From Candidatus Acetothermia bacterium (GTDB taxonomy: Bacteria > Bipolaricaulota > Bipolaricaulia > UBA7950 > UBA9294): DNA of 7,000 bases. The notes under the pieces were generated by a model that was given only the letters and a program-made list of their open reading frames with translations, was not told the DNA's origin and did no database searches. This document shows positions 1-4,804 of the stretch, piece after piece (the stretch's first letter is position 1; every line of letters starts with the position of its first letter). The DNA lies in NCBI GenBank assembly GCA_003545155.1, contig DQCH01000126.1, forward strand, positions 1-7,000, read 5' to 3'. Both the position numbers and the translations under genes were made by a program.

Positions 1-140
1 TCATTCTTGGCTGCACAGAACTCTCCCTCGTGGTCAAAGAAGGAGATCTTCCCTGTCCCCTCTTTGATCCGCTCTCGACCCTCGCTCGCTTGGCGGTTCA
101 GCGGGCCAGGGAAATAAACCCGCAGGATCGAGATGTCTAG
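1..140 (+). CDS. Aspartate/glutamate racemase family protein, C-terminal fragment (5' end outside window)
   Basis: An open frame runs in from the left edge (codons in phase with position 3) and ends at TAG 138-140, giving 45 residues that begin ILGCTEL. The GCTE tetrapeptide is the second catalytic-cysteine motif of the cofactor-independent Asp/Glu/hydantoin racemase family (PF01177). There, two cysteines act as acid and base on the alpha carbon of the amino acid. The following PLFDPLSTLARLAV matches the usual C-terminal pattern of a 'P-x-x-D' turn and a final helix. The last codons overlap the start of the downstream peptidase gene by 8 bp (ATGTCTAG), so the two are almost certainly co-transcribed and translationally coupled. 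The first cysteine and the substrate-determining residues lie outside the window. Aspartate racemase is the likeliest member, but glutamate or broad-spectrum racemase is possible. Confidence 0.82.
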   Translation, partial: ILGCTELSLVVKEGDLPCPLFDPLSTLARLAVQRAREINPQDRDV

Positions 141-1215
141 GCTGTTAATGGAGCATGGGGTCCGAGTCGGGCGGATGGCTCCCGGTGCAACGAACAGCCT
201 CACTGATGTCGATGGCGTAATGGTTGGGCATACGACGTTGATCGATGGGAGCGACGTTCGCACCGGTGTCACCACGATTATTCCTCATCCGGGTAACGTC
301 TTTTACGAAAAGGTCAAGGCCGCTGCGGTGACGATCAACGGGTTCGGGAAGACAGTCGGTCTCCCGCAGATCAACGAGCTCGGCACGATCGAGACCCCAA
401 TCCTGTTGACCAACACCCTCAGCGTGGGGAAGGTGAGCGACGCCCTGGTCTCGTGGGCTCTTGAGCACTATCAGCTTCCGGAATGCCCGATCACCTCGCT
501 CAATCCAGTCATCGCGGAGTGTAACGATTCATATCTGAACGATATCCAGGGGCGGCATGTTGAAAAAGAGCATGTCTTTCACGCACTCGACAGCGTTTCT
601 GAGAAGCCGGTGGAAGAGGGCGTAGTCGGAGCGGGGGTCGGTGTCTCCGCATTTGAGTTCAAGAGCGGGATCGGAAGTGCCTCACGAATCGTTCGCCTGG
701 GCAGGGAGGACTATACCCTCGGTGTCCTCTCCCTTCCCAATTTCGGACGTCGGGAAGAATTGGTAATCAAGGGTGTTCCGATTGGCCTCGTTCTACGCGA
801 TTGCGAACGCGGGACCGGCGAGCATGAGCAAGGTTCAATCGTCATCGTGATCGCTACTGATATTCCCCTCTCGCATCGTCAACTGATACGGATCGCCAAG
901 CGGGCGAGCTTTGGCATCGCCCGGACCGGGGGGATCTGTCATAACACAAGCGGGGAGTTTGTCATCTCATTCACCACGGCGAATAAGGTGTCACACGATC
1001 CCAAGCGAATCTTTCTCGAGGAACGAAGACTAAACGACGCGCACTCCGTGATCGACGCCGTCTTTCAAGCCACGATTGAAGCGGTTGAAGAATCGATCCT
1101 TTCGGCTTTATTCTCCGCTGAAACGATGGAAGGGATCGATGGACATCGGCGGGGCGCGTTGCCCATTCCCGAGGTCCTTTCTTTGCTCAAAGCCTCGCGT
1201 CACAGCTATTCTTGA
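133..1215 (+). CDS. P1/S58 family aminopeptidase, DmpA-like (L-aminopeptidase/D-esterase)
   Basis: This 360-residue protein belongs to the self-processing N-terminal-nucleophile peptidases typified by DmpA and BapA, which remove N-terminal residues (L-, beta- or some D-amino acid derivatives) from short peptides, amides and esters. The predicted autocleavage site is Gly234-Ser235 in EQGSIVIV. Ser235 would become the nucleophile of a 126-residue beta chain, the same length as in DmpA (Ser250 of 375). Asn203 (LPNFGRRE) fits the oxyanion-hole asparagine, Tyr134 (NDSYLND) the active-site tyrosine, and Ser273/Glu275 (NTSGE) the BapA Ser288/Glu290 pair. The N-terminal TDVDGVMVGH is also typical of the family. 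No signal peptide is seen, so the enzyme is likely cytoplasmic. The ATG start overlaps the racemase stop and has a modest AGGA (124-127) five bases upstream. The 3' end overlaps the convergent dcyD-like gene by 10 bp. The family is near certain; the natural substrate is unknown. Confidence 0.93.
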   Translation: MSRLLMEHGVRVGRMAPGATNSLTDVDGVMVGHTTLIDGSDVRTGVTTIIPHPGNVFYEKVKAAAVTINGFGKTVGLPQINELGTIETPILLTNTLSVGKVSDALVSWALEHYQLPECPITSLNPVIAECNDSYLNDIQGRHVEKEHVFHALDSVSEKPVEEGVVGAGVGVSAFEFKSGIGSASRIVRLGREDYTLGVLSLPNFGRREELVIKGVPIGLVLRDCERGTGEHEQGSIVIVIATDIPLSHRQLIRIAKRASFGIARTGGICHNTSGEFVISFTTANKVSHDPKRIFLEERRLNDAHSVIDAVFQATIEAVEESILSALFSAETMEGIDGHRRGALPIPEVLSLLKASRHSYS

Positions 1216-2228
1216 AACGTTTTGATCTGCCCCTCGGCGAACAGCCCGGCAACTCCTCCTGTGTGCAAGAACACGACAACGTCGTCCTTCTCGAATCGTC
1301 CCTTTAGAACTAGATCAATCAGACCGGCCATCGCCTTTCCGGTATAGACGGGATCAAGGATGATCCCTTCCTTTCGAGCGACTAGCTGGATGGCTTCCTT
1401 CATCTCGCCTGTAGCCACCCCATAAGCTTCCCCGATGTAGTCATCATATACTGTGATTTCCTCCGTGCCGATTTTCTGCTTCAGGTTGAGAAACTCCGCA
1501 ACCTCAGCCAGGCTTTGGGTAATTCTTCTACCTAGTTCTTCCTTTTTCCCGGAGATACTCATCCCCAAAACCTGTGTTTCTCCCTGAGCATACAGAGCCG
1601 ATCCAAGGATCAAGCCGGTCTGGGTACCGCATGTGCCGCTGGCTGTCACGATGTAGTCAGGAGCCAGGCCTAATGCCCGAAGCTGAGTGATTATTTCAAG
1701 GACACAGGTGGAATAACCCAAGGCGCCGTGGATCGCTTTACACCCGTTTGGTATGTAGTATGGGGATTCTCCCTTCTCCCGTAGATCCTTTTCCAGTTGC
1801 TCGGCCCTCTCCTCCAACATGGACGCCATTTCGTCCTTGTTGGAGTTGCTCGGACCCTGTACATAGTGAATCTCCTGTGCGCCCAGCAGCTTATCCAGGA
1901 GGAGATTCCCTGTCGCGATCTTCGGTTCTTCTCCCTTGAGCACAAGGTAAGTCTTGAACCCCAATTTGTTGGCAGCGGCCGTGGTCAACCGGGTGTGATT
2001 ACTCTGGACAGCGCCCGTTGTAATGATCGCGGTTGCGGATTGCTCTATTGCCTCGAAAAGCGCGTACTCCAGTTTTCTTAGCTTATTACCCCCAAAACCT
2101 AAGCCGTCGAGGTCGTCCCGCTTGATAAAGATCCGCGGGCCATCGAGATGCTTTTGCAGGTTCTTAAGTTCCTGCAACGGGGTTGGAAACTCACCTAAAT
2201 GAACGCGTTCTAGCCTGCCAATTTGCAT
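1206..2228 (-). CDS. dcyD: D-cysteine desulfhydrase (PLP-dependent, ACC deaminase/DcyD family)
   Basis: A 340-residue fold-type II PLP enzyme. Lys49 in GFGGNKLRKLEY is the Schiff-base lysine. Ser76-Asn77-His78 in QSNHTR matches the family's catalytic serine region, and SGTCGT (197-202) is the phosphate-binding loop. Two positions separate subfamilies. ACC deaminase has Glu after the active-site Tyr and Leu in HLGG. Here they are Thr296 (DPVYTGKA, after Tyr295) and Thr323 (HTGG), the pattern of D-cysteine desulfhydrases. The predicted reaction is D-cysteine to pyruvate, H2S and ammonia; related D-amino acids or beta-chloro-D-alanine may also be used. The length is normal for the family and the protein is probably cytosolic. 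The ATG follows GGGAGG (2233-2238 on +) by 4 nt, which supports the start. It is divergent from the M20 amidohydrolase gene and convergent with the peptidase gene. ACC deaminase activity is unlikely on these residues. Confidence 0.9.
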   Translation of the reverse strand: MQIGRLERVHLGEFPTPLQELKNLQKHLDGPRIFIKRDDLDGLGFGGNKLRKLEYALFEAIEQSATAIITTGAVQSNHTRLTTAAANKLGFKTYLVLKGEEPKIATGNLLLDKLLGAQEIHYVQGPSNSNKDEMASMLEERAEQLEKDLREKGESPYYIPNGCKAIHGALGYSTCVLEIITQLRALGLAPDYIVTASGTCGTQTGLILGSALYAQGETQVLGMSISGKKEELGRRITQSLAEVAEFLNLKQKIGTEEITVYDDYIGEAYGVATGEMKEAIQLVARKEGIILDPVYTGKAMAGLIDLVLKGRFEKDDVVVFLHTGGVAGLFAEGQIKTFQE

Positions 2229-2248
2229 TTGTCCTCCCTTCCTTTCCC

Positions 2249-2276
2249 ATCATACCGGATCGAACGTGCTGGTGAA
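2249..2276 (-). promoter_or_regulatory. Candidate sigma70 promoter for the dcyD-like gene
   Basis: On the minus strand the -10 hexamer TATGAT (2249-2254 on +) has one mismatch to consensus. A weak -35, TTCACC (2271-2276), lies 16 bp upstream. Transcription would start near 2242, leaving a leader of about 14 nt that still contains the GGGAGG ribosome-binding site. The -35 falls inside an imperfect dyad at 2268-2287. Confidence 0.4.
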
Positions 2277-2287
2277 CAGTCACCGGC
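2268..2287. promoter_or_regulatory. Imperfect inverted repeat, possible operator between divergent genes
   Basis: Arms GCTGGTGA and TCACCGGC are separated by ACAG and are complementary except for one T/G position. The dyad covers the putative -35 of the dcyD-like promoter and lies upstream of the M20 gene's promoter. That is a natural place for a regulator controlling both divergent genes. Operator function is inference; an 8-bp imperfect dyad can arise by chance. Confidence 0.3.
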
Positions 2288-2307
2288 ATACGTGGCGCTC
2301 AAAGGAG

Positions 2308-2335
2308 TTGAACTTCCTCGCAAACCCACTATCAT
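2308..2335 (+). promoter_or_regulatory. Candidate sigma70 promoter for the M20 amidohydrolase gene
   Basis: TTGAAC (2308-2313) and TATCAT (2330-2335) are separated by 16 bp. The -10 has one mismatch to TATAAT and the -35 keeps TTGA. The start site would be near 2342, giving a leader of about 47 nt that ends in the strong Shine-Dalgarno sequence before ATG 2389. Confidence 0.5.
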
Positions 2336-2376
2336 GGCAAGAAAACAAGACACAATCTTAGGACCCGTGACTTCAT

Positions 2377-2384
2377 AAAGGAGG
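2377..2384 (+). promoter_or_regulatory. Strong ribosome binding site of the M20 gene
   Basis: AAAGGAGG lies 4 nt upstream of ATG 2389 and is near-complete complementarity to the 16S rRNA 3' end. It fixes the start of the downstream gene. Confidence 0.75.
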
Positions 2385-2388
2385 CTGG

Positions 2389-3558
2389 ATGAACGATTGG
2401 AAGGGGAAGGTTTGTGCACACGTTGATGAAATAAGAGAACACCTGCTCGCGGTTAGCAAAGAGATCTATGACCATCCCGAGCTGAAGTTTGAGGAGGTCA
2501 GAGCTTCGAAGCTTCTCGCCGATGAACTGAAAAAAGCGGGCTTCTCAGTTGAGCTCGGCGTGGCCGGCTTGGACACTGCGATCCAGGCGTTCTATCCAGC
2601 AGCGAGTGAAGGACCAACAGTGGCAATCCTCGGTGAGTACGACGCTCTGCCGGAGATCGGGCACGCCTGCGGTCACAACTTGATCGCCGCCGCCGGTCTG
2701 GGAGCGGCCCTCGCCGTGGGAGCGATCAAGAAGGAACTTCCTGGCAGGCTCATCTTCTTCGGCACACCCGGGGAGGAAGGCGGCGGGGGAAAGGTGAAGA
2801 TGGTGGAGGCTGGCCTGTTCGAGGAGGTCGACGCCGCGATGATGTTCCACCCCTCTTCCCATACAGTGGTCCACCGTGGAAGCCTTGCGATCACCGAGGT
2901 CAAGATCGAGTTCGCTGGCAAGGCGTCTCACGCCTCTGGCTCACCGGAGAAGGGGATCAACGCCCTCGATGCGGTTATCCAGACGTTCAACGGGGTAAAT
3001 GCCTTGCGCCAGCACATCAAGGATGGGGCGCGTATCCACGGGATCATCACCGACGGTGGTGCCAAGCCAAACATCATCCCCGAGCACGCTGCAGCCTCGT
3101 TCTATGTGCGGGCAAAAGAGAATGACTACCGCGATGAACTCCTTGAGAAACTGCGCCGCTGTGCACAAGGAGCGGAGCTTGCTACTGGCGCGACCCTCTC
3201 CTTTGAGACGGTGGGGCTCGCCTACAAGGCGATGAAACCAAATCGTGTTATGGGAGAGGCGTTCACGCGAAATCTGGAAAGTCTGGGTGAGCCTCTCAGT
3301 CCACCGCCAGCCGATGCCGGACTCGGTTCAACCGATATGGGAGACGTCAGCCACGCTGTTCCTGCGATCCATGCCTATATCCAGATCTGCCCCGAGGAGG
3401 TCGCCGGCCACTCACGTGAGTTCGCGCAAGCCTCAGCCTCGAAGCGCGGGCGGGAGGTAATGCTCATCGCCACCAAAGCAATGGCCATGACCGCGATCGA
3501 TCTGTTTACCGATCCCGATCTAGTAAAACGGATGGAGGAGGAGTTCGAGTCTATTTAG
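2389..3558 (+). CDS. M20 family metallopeptidase/amidohydrolase (AbgB / ACY1L2-PM20D2-like)
   Basis: A 389-residue two-zinc hydrolase of the M20D group. The catalytic domain is interrupted by a dimerisation ('lid') domain at about residues 165-285. Visible motifs are GEYDALPEIGHACGHN (82-97), with Cys94 and His96 typical of the auxiliary M20D ligands; TPGEEGGGGK, with Glu129 (general base) and Glu130 (ligand); FHPS with His154; GKASHASG with His181 in the lid; STDMGDVSH (314-322); and a C-terminal GHS with His341. The EYDALP motif places it with p-aminobenzoyl-glutamate hydrolase subunit B and the ACY1L2/PM20D2 beta-alanyl-dipeptide hydrolases rather than classical aminoacylases. The predicted reaction is cleavage of an amide bond in a small N-acyl amino acid or dipeptide. 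No signal peptide or membrane segment is seen. Neighbouring peptidase and D-amino-acid genes suggest small-peptide or amide catabolism. The exact substrate is not readable. Confidence 0.9.
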   Translation: MNDWKGKVCAHVDEIREHLLAVSKEIYDHPELKFEEVRASKLLADELKKAGFSVELGVAGLDTAIQAFYPAASEGPTVAILGEYDALPEIGHACGHNLIAAAGLGAALAVGAIKKELPGRLIFFGTPGEEGGGGKVKMVEAGLFEEVDAAMMFHPSSHTVVHRGSLAITEVKIEFAGKASHASGSPEKGINALDAVIQTFNGVNALRQHIKDGARIHGIITDGGAKPNIIPEHAAASFYVRAKENDYRDELLEKLRRCAQGAELATGATLSFETVGLAYKAMKPNRVMGEAFTRNLESLGEPLSPPPADAGLGSTDMGDVSHAVPAIHAYIQICPEEVAGHSREFAQASASKRGREVMLIATKAMAMTAIDLFTDPDLVKRMEEEFESI

Positions 3559-3597
3559 GGGTACCACATTGATCTGATAAGATCTCTACGCGTACCC
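3559..3597. other. Compound hairpin just after the M20 gene
   Basis: Outer arms GGGTAC (3559-3564) and GTACCC (3592-3597) enclose an inner hairpin GATCT-GATA-AGATC (3571-3584). It begins directly after the stop codon, which suggests a transcript-end structure for the M20 mRNA. No T-run follows on the plus strand, so it is not a standard intrinsic terminator. Confidence 0.3.
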
Positions 3598-3716
3598 GTT
3601 GCTGTCGTGTCTTGCTACGTTTAGGAGTTGTTGCGGCTAGGAGCGTTGTTGCTGTAGAACCTTGATCATGCCCAGCTTGCTTAGTTCAAGGAAGGAGACA
3701 TCTCTTTAAGGCAAGC

Positions 3717-3747
3717 GAGAAGGTGAGAGTATGACAACTCTCTTCTC
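3717..3747. other. Bulged hairpin in the M20-HU gap
   Basis: GAGAA (3717-3721) plus GAGAGT (3725-3730) pair perfectly with ACTCTC (3737-3742) plus TTCTC (3743-3747). There is a GGT bulge on one side and a 6-nt loop ATGACA. Eleven base pairs in a region with no gene are worth recording, but neither strand shows a T-tract after it. Function unknown. The rest of the 3559-3842 gap holds no recognisable gene. Confidence 0.35.
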
Positions 3748-3751
3748 CATT

Positions 3752-3788
3752 AACAGAAAATGTAGGGGGAAGAACAGGTCTTCCCCCT
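3752..3788 (-). terminator. Probable rho-independent terminator of the HU gene
   Basis: A 10-bp perfect stem, AGGGGGAAGA (3764-3773) with TCTTCCCCCT (3779-3788), closes a 5-nt loop. Read on the minus strand it is followed by ACATTTTCTGTT, a modest T-rich tail. It lies about 55 nt beyond the HU stop codon. The plus-strand side has no T-run, so the minus-strand HU transcript is the better fit. Confidence 0.65.
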
Positions 3789-3842
3789 GGAGTTCGTAGT
3801 TGGCCGGCCAAACGGTAAAGGAATCGCGTTTGGAGGCGTTTA

Positions 3843-4124
3843 CTACTTCTTTTTAGCGACGGCCTCTTTGAGGTTCTTTCCTGCTTTGAAGGCCGGGACC
3901 GTCTTTGCCGGAGCCCTCATCTTCTGCCCGGTTTGCGGATTAATGCGCGTTGTTGCCTTTCGCCTCCGGGTCTCAAACTTTCCAAACCCGGTGATGATCA
4001 CGGGTTTTCTTCCGGCGAGCGACTTCGTGATTACTCCGACCAAGCCGTCTACTGCTTTCCGAGCGTCCTTTTTTGTAAAGCCTGTCTTCTTTGCAAGCTT
4101 CTCTACCAACTCCGCTTTGTTCAT
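3843..4124 (-). CDS. hup: HU family DNA-binding protein
   Basis: A 93-residue bacterial HU-type histone-like protein: a dimeric nucleoid protein that bends DNA without strong sequence preference. The N-terminal helical half (MNKAELVEKLAKKTG...) is followed by the signature region GFGKFETRRRKATTR-INPQTG (46-66). Pro63, in the beta-arm tip, is the intercalating proline. The tail FKAGKNLKEAV ends in KKK. The frame stays open upstream to 4310, but HU proteins begin at MNKAEL, and a good promoter lies inside that extension, so ATG 4124 is the real start. The Shine-Dalgarno is poor (a GGGGG run about 7 nt upstream). A terminator follows at 3752-3788, so the gene is a single-gene unit. IHF is less likely because the sequence resembles generic HU throughout. 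Confidence 0.95.
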   Translation of the reverse strand: MNKAELVEKLAKKTGFTKKDARKAVDGLVGVITKSLAGRKPVIITGFGKFETRRRKATTRINPQTGQKMRAPAKTVPAFKAGKNLKEAVAKKK

Positions 4125-4158
4125 GTTGTACCCCCGCTTTAATTTGAGAATGTAAAGC

Positions 4159-4187
4159 AGTATAGCGATTTTACACGTGCTTGCCAA
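4159..4187 (-). promoter_or_regulatory. Strong sigma70 promoter of the HU gene
   Basis: On the minus strand TTGGCA (4182-4187 on +) and TATACT (4159-4164) are separated by exactly 17 bp, each with one mismatch to consensus. The start site is predicted near 4152, giving a leader of about 28 nt before ATG 4124. Its position inside the longer open frame excludes upstream HU starts. Confidence 0.75.
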
Positions 4188-4479
4188 GGGGATGACGAAC
4201 AGGCCGCGCATTGAAGGGAGTGGTGCAAGTTTTTTCAGAGCACCAAAGAGGTTTAAGGAAGGCCGCGATAGCGTAGCGTTGTGTGTGTAAAACGTCCCCC
4301 AAAAGGGCAAAGTCGGACTGGGCGACAGATAGCAGATTGCCTACCAGGTACTTCATTACACCGATGGCATTACGCTGCCCGCCATCACGTCCGGTAGTCA
4401 TTGGTGGTGCGCGGACCTCCCTGACGATGTCCTAACCCCGGCGGAGGAGAGCCAATCGGACGGGTAAGAACCAAGGAGT
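4188..4479. other. Gene-poor stretch between yidD and the HU gene
   Basis: About 290 bp hold no gene that I recognise. One minus-strand open frame of 76 codons (4171-4401) starts 14 nt after AGGGAGGT, but it runs into the HU promoter, resembles no family I know and has a low-complexity end, so I do not call it. Weak hairpins are present: GATGGC/GCCATC at 4363-4386 and TGGTGC/GCACCA at 4221-4245. Neither has a terminator tail. No tRNA, SRP RNA or RNase P signature was seen. An uncharacterised small RNA or a decayed gene cannot be excluded. Confidence 0.3.
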
Positions 4480-4692
4480 CTACGGCACCGGGTCGATTCC
4501 ACCGGGGTGAAACGGATGACAGCGCAGGATTCGCCGCAGTGCAAGGTACCCACCCTTAAACGGGCCGTGCTTTGAGATCGCTTCCACCCCGTACTGTGAA
4601 CAGGTTGGATAGAACCGACACCGCGGTCGAAACAGCGGCGAAACAATTTTCTGGTAAAGCACGATAAACGCGATAAAACCTTTCTTTAACAC
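4480..4692 (-). CDS. yidD: Membrane protein insertion efficiency factor YidD
   Basis: A 70-residue protein with the whole DUF37/YidD pattern. An N-terminal amphipathic/hydrophobic segment (about 4-20, FIAFIVLYQKIVSPLF) is followed by CRFYPTCSQY (25-34), HGPFKGG (42-48) and RCHPFHPGGIDPVP (57-70). Cys25, Cys31 and Cys58 are the conserved cysteines. YidD is a small inner-membrane-associated protein that assists YidC/Sec-dependent insertion of membrane proteins. The start is GTG (4690-4692). No Shine-Dalgarno precedes it, but a promoter placed 6 nt upstream implies a leaderless message. It is separated from the usual rpmH-rnpA-yidD-yidC cluster: the HU gene is downstream and a divergent hsp20 gene upstream. 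Length and motifs are complete, so it is unlikely to be a remnant. Confidence 0.93.
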   Translation of the reverse strand: MLKKGFIAFIVLYQKIVSPLFRPRCRFYPTCSQYGVEAISKHGPFKGGYLALRRILRCHPFHPGGIDPVP

Positions 4693-4698
4693 GGTTCT

Positions 4699-4727
4699 AG
4701 TGTATCGTTCTTCTCTTATCTTGACAA
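4699..4727 (-). promoter_or_regulatory. yidD promoter, leaderless type
   Basis: On the minus strand TTGTCA (4722-4727 on +) and TACACT (4699-4704) are 17 bp apart. Only 6 nt (AGAACC) separate the -10 from the GTG codon, so transcription should begin at or next to the start codon. The -35 overlaps that of the divergent hsp20 promoter by five bases. Confidence 0.55.
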
Positions 4728-4749
4728 GCGTGAGCCAGGGTGTTATACT
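4721..4749 (+). promoter_or_regulatory. Near-consensus sigma70 promoter of hsp20
   Basis: A perfect TTGACA (4721-4726) is followed after 17 bp by TATACT (4744-4749). A TG at 4741-4742 adds an extended -10. The start site is predicted near 4756, inside the adjacent inverted-repeat operator. Such a strong promoter would need repression in unstressed cells, consistent with that operator. Confidence 0.85.
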
Positions 4750-4752
4750 AAA

Positions 4753-4779
4753 TTAGCAGTCAGGCAGCGAGACTGCTAA
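4753..4779 (+). promoter_or_regulatory. CIRCE-like operator (putative HrcA site) of hsp20
   Basis: TTAGCAGTC (4753-4761), nine bases, then GACTGCTAA (4771-4779): a perfect 27-bp inverted repeat. The canonical CIRCE element is TTAGCACTC-N9-GAGTGCTAA. This site has the same arm length and spacer and differs by one base in each arm, changed symmetrically so the dyad stays perfect. It begins 3 bp after the -10 and covers the predicted start site, where HrcA represses chaperone genes. HrcA control is inference; the repeat itself is directly visible. Confidence 0.75.
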
Positions 4780-4788
4780 AAAAAGATC

Positions 4789-4796
4789 AAAGGAGG
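4789..4796 (+). promoter_or_regulatory. Ribosome binding site of hsp20
   Basis: AAAGGAGG lies 8 nt before ATG 4805. It is a strong Shine-Dalgarno sequence that fixes the start and contrasts with the divergent yidD gene, which has none. Confidence 0.8.
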
Positions 4797-4804
4797 AAAC
4801 TAGG

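Noticed and set aside
2210..2419. Minus-strand 69-codon frame spanning the dcyD/M20 divergent region
   Set aside because: It covers both promoters and ribosome-binding sites and overlaps two well-supported genes; it resembles no known family.
3731..3799. 22-codon open frame beginning ATG after AAGGTGAG in the M20-HU gap
   Set aside because: It lies across two strong hairpins, one a likely minus-strand terminator, and its composition shows no protein-like pattern; chance is the simpler explanation.
3800..3811. Perfect 12-bp palindrome TTGGCCGGCCAA
   Set aside because: It lies downstream of the HU stop, away from any promoter; short GC-rich palindromes like this are expected by chance and no second copy was noticed.
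4221..4245. Hairpin TGGTGC/GCACCA with a T-run, as a terminator
   Set aside because: The T-run is inside the 13-nt loop, not after the stem, on either strand, so it is not a terminator.
4489..4500. tRNA T-loop-like string GGTCGATTCC
   Set aside because: It encodes the conserved C-terminus of YidD (GGIDPVP), and no acceptor or anticodon stem can be built around it.
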